A DNA stretch of 11,281 bases. It comes from CAYMLL01 sp964390645. GTDB taxonomy: Bacteria; Planctomycetota; UBA8108. The DNA lies in contig CAYMLL010000255.1 in assembly GCA_964390645.1 (NCBI GenBank), positions 1-11,281 on the forward strand. Direction: 5' to 3'. The translations under genes and the position numbers were made by a program. Under the pieces are notes generated by a model. The model did no database searches. It saw only the letters and a program-made list of their open reading frames with translations, and was not told the DNA's origin. This document shows, one piece after another, positions 1 to 7,400 of the stretch (its first letter is position 1; each line of letters begins with the position of its first letter).

Positions 1-125
1 CCTATATGGCCCGTCCTATAGGGCCTTTCCCAAGACTGTATGGCCCATGTAGGGGCCCTGTACCCCACGGCCCAAAGGCCCCGGCCCCGGCCCCCGGCCC
101 CGGCCCCCCCCCCCCCCGGGGCGCC
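1..125. other. Low-complexity GGCCC/poly-C contig edge, probable assembly artefact
   Basis: This stretch consists of degenerate repeats of TATGGCCC- and GGCCCC-like words. It ends in a run of 14 C (104-117), just before sequence that suddenly reads as conserved BioA protein. The reading frame stays open through it, but the predicted peptide (Pro/Gly/Ala-rich) has no resemblance to the N-terminal part of BioA, which should be here. I infer that it is an assembly or read-end artefact, or collapsed low-complexity sequence, rather than gene sequence. A genuine low-complexity insertion cannot be excluded from sequence alone. Confidence 0.7.
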
Positions 126-1187
126 CGGCGCGCGGCACGACTGGCGGAGGTGACGCAGCCGGGACTCGACCACGCGTTTTACTCCGACAACGGCTCCACC
201 GCCGTCGAGGTCGGGATGAAGATGGCGTCACAGTACTGGACGAATCGCGGCGAGACGCAACGCACGCTGCTCGCAGGGCTGACGAACGCCTACCACGGCG
301 ACACCTTCGGCACCATGGCCGTCGGGGGCACACCGACCTTTCACGACGCGTTCGCGCCGCTGCTCTTCGAAACGCGCCGCTTCCACTCGGGGCTTCGAGC
401 GCCGGCGGATCCGCCGCCGGCCGGCAGCCTCACGGGTCCGAACGACGGCAGCCTCGAGGAGGTCCTCGAACGTGACGGCGACCGCATCGCGGGCGTCATC
501 ATCGAGCCGATGCTGCAGGGTGCCGGCGGCATGCTCGTCTGGCCCGCGTCGTTCCTGCGTGAGGCACGCGAGCTCTGCGATCGTCACGGCGTGCTGCTGA
601 TCGCCGACGAGGTGCTGACCGGTTTCGGCCGCACCGGAAAGATGTTCGCATGCGAGCACGGGCCCGTGACGCCGGACATCATCTGCCTCTCCAAGGCGCT
701 GACCGGCGGCTACATGCCGCTCGCCGCCACCCTGGCGACCGACGCCATCTACGAAGCATTCCTCAGCGAGGACCGCGGCAAGACACTGTTCCACGGCCAC
801 TCGTTCACCGGAAACGCCCTCTCGTGTGCGGTAGCGCTCGAGAGCCTCGCTGTTCTCGAGGACGAGCGCGTGCTGGAGCGTGTCGGACGCCTCGAGTCCC
901 TGATGACGCGACGGCTGAAGCCCATCGGTCGCCGTGACGGCGTCGCGGACGTACGAGGCATCGGCGGCGTCGCGGCGATCGAGCTGCGCCCGCAGGGCTC
1001 GATCTCGTCCGGCTACCTCGACCCCGTCGGCCCACGCCTGGCCGAGGAGCTCCTGCGTCGTGGCATCCTGCTGCGAACTCTCGGCAATGTCCTCTACTTC
1101 ATACCGCCCTACGTGATCACCGACGGCGAGGCCGAGCGTGTGTTCGACGCCATCGACGACGTGCTCGACATCGTCCTGGACGCCTGA
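126..1187 (+). CDS. bioA: Adenosylmethionine-8-amino-7-oxononanoate aminotransferase (BioA), 5'-truncated
   Basis: BioA is a cytoplasmic PLP-dependent class III aminotransferase that converts 8-amino-7-oxononanoate (KAPA) to 7,8-diaminononanoate (DAPA) in biotin synthesis, usually with S-adenosylmethionine as amino donor. Visible family signatures, in order, are SDNGSTAVEVGMKMA, YHGDTFG, IIEPMLQGAGGM, IADEVLTGFGRTGKMFACEH (the Asp contacts the cofactor ring), SKALTGG with the PLP lysine codon at 693-695, HGHSFTGN, and the BioA-type end LLRTLGNVLYFIPPYVI, whose Arg matches the position that recognises the substrate carboxylate in E. coli BioA. About 350 residues of homology are present against roughly 430 in the family. 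The missing N-terminal ~75-80 residues should lie where the junk edge is, so the real start is outside the window. Some BioA homologues use lysine as donor, and the sequence does not settle which donor is used. No other bio gene is visible downstream; the next gene is unrelated and has its own promoter candidate. Confidence 0.93.
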   Translation, partial: RRAARLAEVTQPGLDHAFYSDNGSTAVEVGMKMASQYWTNRGETQRTLLAGLTNAYHGDTFGTMAVGGTPTFHDAFAPLLFETRRFHSGLRAPADPPPAGSLTGPNDGSLEEVLERDGDRIAGVIIEPMLQGAGGMLVWPASFLREARELCDRHGVLLIADEVLTGFGRTGKMFACEHGPVTPDIICLSKALTGGYMPLAATLATDAIYEAFLSEDRGKTLFHGHSFTGNALSCAVALESLAVLEDERVLERVGRLESLMTRRLKPIGRRDGVADVRGIGGVAAIELRPQGSISSGYLDPVGPRLAEELLRRGILLRTLGNVLYFIPPYVITDGEAERVFDAIDDVLDIVLDA

Positions 1188-1203
1188 GCCGACCGCGCTG
1201 CAC

Positions 1204-1232
1204 TTGCAGGTGTCCCGGTGGCAAGGTAGGCT
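1204..1232 (+). promoter_or_regulatory. Candidate sigma-70-type promoter for the RQC-HRDC gene
   Basis: TTGCAG at 1204-1209 and TAGGCT at 1227-1232 are separated by exactly 17 bp in the 98-bp gap after bioA. Each hexamer matches the consensus at only 3 of 6 positions, but the spacing is ideal and the implied start gives a 5' leader of about 45 nt. If it is real, the downstream gene need not be co-transcribed with bioA. The call rests only on pattern. Confidence 0.35.
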
Positions 1233-1285
1233 GAGTCCTGTCGCCCTCCAACGCCGCGCTCCTTCCGGCAAGAGAAGGAGCCAGA

Positions 1286-1882
1286 ATGTCGAAGAATACC
1301 GTCGCGATCGCCTACGAGACCGCGCTTTGCCGGGTTGTCCTCGAGGCGGCCGACTGCTGTCGTGAGGTCACCGTCCACGGCGCGCCGCTGCGAAGCCTGG
1401 TGAACTACCTGCGCGGCAATCAGCCTCCGCCCGACGCCGGAGCGGACGGGTCGAATCGGCGCGACCACACCTGTCACGGTCTGCTCCACGAACACGCCGC
1501 TTCGTGGCTCGCAGACGCGCTCGCGGCGTTGAGCGAGGAAGGCTACCTCGCGCTCGACGAGAACCGCGCGCGGCGGATCTCGGTGACACCCGCCGGACGC
1601 CGTCTGCTCACGAACCGCGAGAGGCTCTCCGGCTCGATCCTCCCCCGGCCCGCGAAGCTCGGTGCACATCCCGGGGTCGAGAACAAGCTCGCGGAGCTGA
1701 GACGGCGCCTCGCCAGGGAGGAAGGTCGCCCCCCGTTCTCGATCTTCGACAACCGGGCCCTCGCGTGGCTCGCCGAACACCGCCCGCGCAGCATGGCCGA
1801 TCTGGCCGCGGCGCCGGGCTTCGGCGAGAAGCGACTCCGCAGGTACGGGCAGCGTGTACTGCGGGTGCTGAGAACGGTCTGA
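1286..1882 (+). CDS. Stand-alone RQC-like winged-helix plus HRDC domain protein (RecQ C-terminal type)
   Basis: This 198-residue protein has the layout of the C-terminal half of a RecQ helicase. Residues ~13-110 resemble the RQC winged helix: the run from VLEAADCCREV through LVNYLRGNQ, then WLADALAALSEEGYL and a beta-wing ending SVTPAGRRLL correspond to RecQ 'LRG...W..VIRQLI..GYL...LTP.GR.VL' patterns. Residues ~130-198 are a recognisable HRDC domain (LAELRRRLAREEGRPPFSIF, then MADLAAAPGFGEKRLRRYG). RQC and HRDC bind DNA forks, hairpins or single strands. No helicase motor motifs or zinc-binding cysteine cluster precede it, and upstream DNA codes for BioA in its own frame. The ATG has a strong Shine-Dalgarno site, GAAGGAG (1274-1280), 5 nt upstream, which argues for a deliberately expressed small protein rather than a decayed recQ. 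The HRDC call is firm, the RQC call moderate. It may be a DNA-structure-binding accessory protein, but the function is unproven. Confidence 0.82.
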   Translation: MSKNTVAIAYETALCRVVLEAADCCREVTVHGAPLRSLVNYLRGNQPPPDAGADGSNRRDHTCHGLLHEHAASWLADALAALSEEGYLALDENRARRISVTPAGRRLLTNRERLSGSILPRPAKLGAHPGVENKLAELRRRLAREEGRPPFSIFDNRALAWLAEHRPRSMADLAAAPGFGEKRLRRYGQRVLRVLRTV

Positions 1883-1889
1883 GGTGAAG

Positions 1890-1910
1890 GGCGGGGACCG
1901 ACCCCCTGCC
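1890..1910. terminator. Weak GC-rich hairpin between convergent genes
   Basis: GGCGGGG (1890-1896) can pair, with one G-U, with the CCCC-TGCC arm ending at 1910. It lies 7 nt after the stop of the RQC-HRDC gene and about 70 nt before the stop of the convergent rmlB gene. There is no T-tract on either side, so it is at best a weak or factor-assisted terminator. The remaining intergenic DNA to 1982 shows only short repeated AACCCGCGA words. Confidence 0.22.
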
Positions 1911-1982
1911 TCCCGGAAGCTGCCCGTCCCCAACCCGCGAGCTCCCGGACTCCCCACAACCCGCGACCCGCGATCGCGGCCG

Positions 1983-2996
1983 TCAGCGCCCGGCGTACCA
2001 CGTCTCGTAGTAGCTCCGGTACTCCCCGGACGTCACGCCATCCAGCCACTTCGCGTTCTCCAGGTACCAGTGCACCGTCTCGGCGATTCCGGTATCGAAG
2101 TCCGTCCTCGGCTCCCAGCCGAGCTCGGCGCGAATCCTGGACGCGTCGATCGCGTACCTCCGGTCGTGGCCAGGACGGTCCTCGACGTGCTCGATGAGCG
2201 AGTGAGGCTTGCCGAGCGTGTCGAGGATCGTCGTCACGACGCGAAGGTTCTCGCAGTCGTTCTCCGCGCCGATGTTGTAGGTCTCACCCTCGGCGCCCTT
2301 CTCGAGGACGAGGGCGATGGCGCGGGAATGATCCCGGACATGGATCCAGTCGCGGACCTGCTTGCCATCTCCGTAGACGGGCAATCGCTCGTCACGCCGG
2401 GCGCGATGGATGATCAGCGGGATGAGCTTCTCCGGAAACTGGTACGGCCCGTAGTTGTTCGAACAGCGGGTGATGACGACGTCCATGTCGTAGGTCTTGC
2501 CGAACGCACGAACAAAGTGATCCGCCGCGGCCTTCGACGCGCTGTAGGGCGAGTTCGGCGCCACCGCGGTGCTCTCGGTGAAGCGGCCCTGGGGCCCGAG
2601 CGAGCCGTACACCTCGTCGGTCGACACCTGCAAGAAGCGCCGGACGCCACACTCACGGGCCGCTTGCAAGAGGACGACCGTGCCGACAACATTCGTCCGT
2701 ACAAAAGTCTCGGGACCGAGAATGGAGCGGTCGACGTGACTCTCCGCCGCGAAGTTCACGACCATGTCGACGCCGTGTTCGCGCAGTACCGACCGCACCG
2801 CATCCCCATCCCCGATGTCTGCGCGCACGAACGAGTAGCGGGCGTCGCCCTCACAAGCCCGCACATTCGCAAGATTACCGGCATAAGTGAGCAAATCCAG
2901 GTTGACGACCTCGAGGTCGGAGCGCTCGTCCAGCACCATGCGCACGAAGTCACTGCCGATAAAGCCGGCCCCACCCGTCACCAGAATCGTCGTCAT
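1983..2996 (-). CDS. rmlB: dTDP-glucose 4,6-dehydratase (RmlB)
   Basis: This 337-residue cytoplasmic enzyme of the extended short-chain dehydrogenase family converts dTDP-glucose to dTDP-4-keto-6-deoxyglucose with bound NAD+. It is the second step of dTDP-L-rhamnose and related deoxysugar synthesis for O-antigen, capsule or glycan. Visible features are the Rossmann loop GGAGFIG (8-14), NFAAESHVDRSI (81-92), the RmlB-specific STDEVYGSLG with the catalytic Thr-Asp-Glu at 126-128, YSASK with catalytic Tyr151 and Lys155, NNYGPYQFPEKLIPL (180-194) and DWIHVRDH. The frame stays open for another 74 codons upstream, but the family begins at MTTILVTGG. A GGGAGAGAG-type ribosome site (3004-3013) sits 7 nt before that ATG, so I chose 2996. 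No rmlA, rmlC or rmlD is adjacent, so it stands apart from the usual rhamnose operon. It is convergent with the RQC-HRDC gene and divergent from the eboE-like gene. Confidence 0.96.
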   Translation of the reverse strand: MTTILVTGGAGFIGSDFVRMVLDERSDLEVVNLDLLTYAGNLANVRACEGDARYSFVRADIGDGDAVRSVLREHGVDMVVNFAAESHVDRSILGPETFVRTNVVGTVVLLQAARECGVRRFLQVSTDEVYGSLGPQGRFTESTAVAPNSPYSASKAAADHFVRAFGKTYDMDVVITRCSNNYGPYQFPEKLIPLIIHRARRDERLPVYGDGKQVRDWIHVRDHSRAIALVLEKGAEGETYNIGAENDCENLRVVTTILDTLGKPHSLIEHVEDRPGHDRRYAIDASRIRAELGWEPRTDFDTGIAETVHWYLENAKWLDGVTSGEYRSYYETWYAGR

Positions 2997-3038
2997 CGAG
3001 TCATCTCTCTCCCGAGCCGACCCTCGAGTCGTTGCCTC

Positions 3039-3066
3039 TTGTGCGTTCGATCGCGACGAGTACGAT
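3039..3066 (+). promoter_or_regulatory. Candidate promoter for the eboE-like gene
   Basis: TTGTGC (3039-3044) and TACGAT (3061-3066, 4 of 6 consensus) are spaced by 16 bp on the plus strand, about 100 bp before the eboE-like ATG. Taken with the minus-strand -10 candidate at 3098-3103, the two transcription units would fire across each other, starting inside the same short divergent region. The match is modest. Confidence 0.27.
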
Positions 3067-3097
3067 GAGGAGCCGTCCTCTGGGCGCCGCAGCGCTG

Positions 3098-3126
3098 ATT
3101 CTACAAATCTGACGCGAACCGTCCGA
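3098..3126 (-). promoter_or_regulatory. Candidate rmlB promoter
   Basis: On the minus strand a good -10-like hexamer, TAGAAT (forward 3098-3103, 5 of 6 consensus), lies in the locally AT-rich part of the 169-bp divergent region. The -35 at 17-bp spacing (TCGGAC) is poor. Transcription from here would give an rmlB leader of about 95 nt. The call is by pattern only. Confidence 0.33.
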
Positions 3127-3165
3127 TTCCTTAATTCGACGAACTGACGGGTTCTCCTGAAATCG

Positions 3166-4419
3166 ATGACCACTCGAGGCCCAGAACCCTGGGTCCCACA
3201 CCTCGGATACAGCACCAACGTCCACCGCGGCGAGAATCTCGATGCGGTCCGTCGCTCCCTGAGCGACTACACCGTGCCGATCCGCAGACGTGTCTTCGGA
3301 AACGAGCGCTGCGGCCTGGAGCTGCGGCTGGGAATCGACACGGCACGCGACCTCCAGACCTCGAGATCCAGGCTCGAGTTCCGGGACTTCCTCGACGAGT
3401 GCGGCCTCGAGCTCTTCTCGGTCAACGCCTACCCGTTGACCGATTTCCACGCGCGACGTGTCAAGGAGACGGTTTATCAGCCGTCGTGGGCACAGGCTGA
3501 TCGTGCCCGCTGGACGAACAAGATCGCCCGCATCGCCGACGACGTGGCTCCCGAGGGGCTCGCCGTCTCGATCAGCACGCTCGGCGGCTGCTTTCGCCGT
3601 CACGAGCACGGCCCCTCGACATTCGCAAAGCTGGCCACCAACTTCCTGAAGTCCTGTGAGGCCTTTCTCGACATCACCGAAAGAAGCGGCCGCGACGTGA
3701 CGCTCGCGGTCGAACCCGAGCCCGAGACGACCTTCGAGACGGCGGCGGAGGTCGTCGAGTTCTTCGAGGGCCACCTCCTGCCACGGGCTCTGGAACGCTG
3801 GAAGAAGCGTGGCCGGCGGTCGCGCATCGAGACGGACCTTCGCCGGGTCTTCTCGGTCAACGTCGACACCTGTCATCTCTCGGTGCTCTTCGAGGATCAG
3901 GTGAAGAGCCTGAGGCTCCTCGATCGCGCCGGTATGCGCCTGGGAAAGGTCCACGTCACGAACGCGGTCGCGCTGCGCAACCCCTTTCGTTCTCCGCGCG
4001 CGTACGAGGATCTGCGCGCGATGGACGAGCCGAGGTACTTCCATCAGCTCTGCGCCCGCGACTCACGCGGAAAGATCATCTGGCGCGAGCTCGATCTCGA
4101 CCGACTGCCGCGCAAGCTCTCACGCGATGCGCATCCCGATACCGCCGAGATCCGCTCCCATTTCCACGTGCCGCTCTACCTGAAGCGCCACCGCCGGCTC
4201 TACACGACGCGTGCCGAGACGGAGGAAGCGCTCCGCGAGATCGTCCGTCGGCGCAGCTGCCCCCACCTCGTCTTCGAGACCTACACCTGGCCGCTCCTCA
4301 CCGGACGGCGGAACCGGCGTGAGAAGCTCATCGACGGCATCACGCGCGAGTACCGCTGGCTGCTCGGGACCCTGCGAGGACTGGGCGTCGCGACACCACA
4401 GCCTCGCCCCTCTCGGTGA
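3166..4419 (+). CDS. eboE: EboE-like metabolite-traffic protein (xylose-isomerase-like TIM barrel)
   Basis: This 417-residue protein matches the sugar-isomerase-like TIM-barrel family called EboE. The opening HLGYSTNVHRGENLDAV (12-28), GLELRLG (50-56), SVNAYPLTDFHARRVKETVYQPSW (85-108) and SISTLGGCFR (135-144) follow the EboE pattern. Probable metal or substrate ligands sit at strand ends: Glu183 and Glu185 in VEPEPE, Asp234 and His237 in VNVDTCH, His263 in KVHVTN, His332/His334 in SHFHVPL and Glu371 in VFETYTW. In known ebo clusters (for example cyanobacterial scytonemin loci) the ebo proteins are linked to delivery of small-molecule precursors to membrane or periplasm; EboE's reaction is unproven. 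No eboA, B, C, D or F is present here. An in-frame TGA at 3145-3147 fixes ATG 3166 as the only reasonable start, yet no clear Shine-Dalgarno site precedes it. It converges on the large regulator with 5 bp between stops. Confidence 0.85.
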   Translation: MTTRGPEPWVPHLGYSTNVHRGENLDAVRRSLSDYTVPIRRRVFGNERCGLELRLGIDTARDLQTSRSRLEFRDFLDECGLELFSVNAYPLTDFHARRVKETVYQPSWAQADRARWTNKIARIADDVAPEGLAVSISTLGGCFRRHEHGPSTFAKLATNFLKSCEAFLDITERSGRDVTLAVEPEPETTFETAAEVVEFFEGHLLPRALERWKKRGRRSRIETDLRRVFSVNVDTCHLSVLFEDQVKSLRLLDRAGMRLGKVHVTNAVALRNPFRSPRAYEDLRAMDEPRYFHQLCARDSRGKIIWRELDLDRLPRKLSRDAHPDTAEIRSHFHVPLYLKRHRRLYTTRAETEEALREIVRRRSCPHLVFETYTWPLLTGRRNRREKLIDGITREYRWLLGTLRGLGVATPQPRPSR

Positions 4420-4424
4420 TGCGC

Positions 4425-7400
4425 TCAGTTCTCTACCGGGTTGATGCGTGAGCTCTCGAGCCCGGGCTCGTAGAGTTCGCGCTTCAGTCCGTACTTCTTG
4501 AGGTAGTTCGAGAGCTGCGGACGGTGGATTCCGAGCTCCCGCGCAGCGTGGGTGATGTTTCCGCCCGTCTTGCGCATCGTCGTCTCGATGATGTGCTTCT
4601 CGAGGATGCGCTTCGCGTCCTTGAGCTTGATCTCACGGGCGAGCAGTCGACGCAGCTCCGTCAGCGTCTTGTGGTCACACTCCTCCGGAAGCAGCCGGCG
4701 GCGAATCTCGTAGTAGATGTCCGAGCCTTGCTGATGGCGACGATCCGCTGCGAGAACGTGAAAGGGCACCTCCTCGTTGAGGAGACTCTCGAGCCGATCC
4801 TTGACAGGAGCCATCAGCTCCTCGGCGACCGACAGCTCGGTATCGCGCAAGAGCAGGAAGAGAATCGGGTTGCCCCAGCAGACCGCGACGCCACGACATG
4901 CAGACTGAATCTCCCTGGCGATCGTCTCGGCAAGCTCGCCATGGGCGTCTCCGACGGAGTCCTCGAAGACCGGCAGGTAGAAGCCGCCGAGTGCGTAGGC
5001 TCCTCCATGGAGGTTGAAGAGTCGATACTCCTCACGCAGGCGCTCGATGAAGTAGCTGGGGTTGAAGAACCCCGTCAGAGGCTCGCGAATCGCGACGTCG
5101 AGATGACGGCGATTCTGCAGCGCCACGCCTGCGTGACGCGCGAAGCTCTCGAGAAGCGACTGGTCGCGACTGCCGAAGCGTCCCAGCGACAGATGCTTGT
5201 CGACAAAAAGAGCGCCGAAAATCCGGTCGTCCGTCATCAGCGGGACGACCATGACCGAGCGACTGTTGAAGACGTCAAACGACGGCTGCTTGTACTTTCG
5301 CCGTTCCTCGCTGCTGCGCGGCAAGAAGGTCTTGCCACGGCGAATGGTATCCTCGGCGATCTGGCTCGCCGCCGAGAACTCGGAGTGCTGCTCGATGTCC
5401 TTGCCGAAGCCCGTCTGGGTCGCCACGGCGTACTCACGATTCTCGACGAGCATGACAAAGCCACGCTCGCCCTTCGCCAGCTCCAGGCCCTCGGCAAGCA
5501 CGTTCTCAACGAATCCGATCAGATGCACGGCTCCGTTGACCCGAAGTACACGGTCCAGCAAATCCTTGTGGTCCTCGAGGCTCACCGGACGTTCGCGAAG
5601 GTCCACTGGCGCAAGCACCCGCTCACTCGGCTCGGGCATCGACGCACGGCCGTGTGACTCCTTGCGGAAGCGAGCGACATCCTCCAGGAAGATCTTGCGG
5701 CGCGAGTCCTCCAGGTAGCGCACGTTGAGATCCTCGCCGAGGCGAACACCGACACGCTCGAGAATCGCTTCGGCCTTGCCGTAGCAGTTCGATGCCTCGG
5801 AGAACTCACGGTTGTTGTGAAAGACCTTCCCCAACGAGTAGAGCAACTGAAACAGTGCGGTGACGTCGTTGAGATGCTGGCTCAGCTCGAGGGCCTTGCC
5901 GAACAGCTCCTTGACCTTCTCCGGGTTGCCGCCCTTCAGAAACCGATGCACGTTTCCCTTGATCGTCAGTGCGCGGACCCGCAGATCGAGCGCCTTGATG
6001 TCGTCCGCGATGATCTGCGCCTTGGAGGCGATCTTCAGCGCCTCGTCGAAGAGCTCGCGCTCGAACTTGATCTCGGCGAGGTCGAGCAAGGCACACGTCT
6101 CACGCATGCGATGGCCAAGCTTGGCGTAAGCTTCGCCCGCCTGCTTCAGGGTCTTCTCGGCAGCGTTCCAGTCGCGGCGCAGGGCCAGCAGGTTGCCCTG
6201 GAGCAGCATGCCGTCAGCCTCCTCCGAGCGCAGCTTATACTCCGGCGCGAGAATCAGCACCTGCTTGCAATAGCTCTCGGACTGCTTGAGGTCGCCGATC
6301 TCGTAGTAGACACGCCCGAGACGCACGAATGCATCGGAGAGACCGCCGGTCTCCTCGACGTCGCCCGCCTCGAGGCGACGGCTGTTGTCAACCTCACGCT
6401 GGAAGCACTCGATCGCGAGCTCGTAACTGCCCAGCCGCATGTAGAGGTCGCCGAGCATCCCGAGCGTCGGGTTGAGCCCCACGAAGTCGCCGATCCTCTC
6501 CTTGAGCTCGAGACTCCGATGGAGGTTCTCGATCGTCTTGTGATAGTCACCGTCACGGCGGTAGACCAGGGCCAGCTGATCGTACGAGCGGCAGAGGCCG
6601 GCGACGTCCTTCTCCCGCTGTCGCATCTCGAGCGCCTTGTAAAGATAGCGCGCCGCGCGGAAGTAGTTGCCGCGCTCGAGGTATACCCGGCCGAGCTCGT
6701 CGAGAATGTCGACCGTCAGCGAGGCCTCGTCGAGCTTCTCGACGGGCTCCAGGGCTCGCTGATAGTTGTCGACGGCGTGTGTGTAGTCACCCCGGCGATA
6801 GAAGGCGCGAGCGATCAGCTGAAAGAAACGCGCCAGCGCGGTATCGTCCTCGAGCTTCTGGGCGATGGAGACACCCTTGAGCCCGTAGTTCATCGCACGT
6901 TTCCAGTCCTGCCTCTTGAGCCGCAAACGCGTGATGGACTGGTAGAGCCGCACCGCCTCCGGACTCGTCTCGTCGGGAAGCAGCTTCGCCGCCTTGGCGA
7001 GCACCTTGAGCCCACGGCCCGGGTCGGTAACGCCGGCGATGTCCGCCTCCAGAATCAGCAGATCGAGTCTCGCGAGGGGCTCGAGGGGCGTTGCAGCCTT
7101 CTCGTGGAGGAGAGCGAAGAGCTCGCTGACCGCATCGAACTCGTGAAGTGTCGCGGTGACACGGATGAGCCCCATGAGCGCGCGGCGACGCGACTCCAGG
7201 TGCTCGTCACCGGCGAGCATGTCGACGAGCTCGCGGTAGAGCTCCTTCGCCTTCTCGAACGCCAGACTGCGCTCGAAGAGCGCGCCCGCGGTCTCGCCGA
7301 ACCCGAGCGCGGAGACGGGGTTCTCGCCACGACTGAGATGAAAATAGATCTCGTACGCACCCTCGTACGCCGGACCGCCGGAGCCTCGCCCGGACTCCAG

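Noticed and set aside
1..125. GC-rich left edge as a regulatory or G-quadruplex region
   Set aside because: It replaces the expected N-terminus of a conserved enzyme and carries a long homopolymer, so an artefact is the simpler explanation.
1884..3068. 394-codon plus-strand open frame opposite rmlB
   Set aside because: RmlB on the minus strand has every catalytic motif. The opposite frame has no family resemblance.
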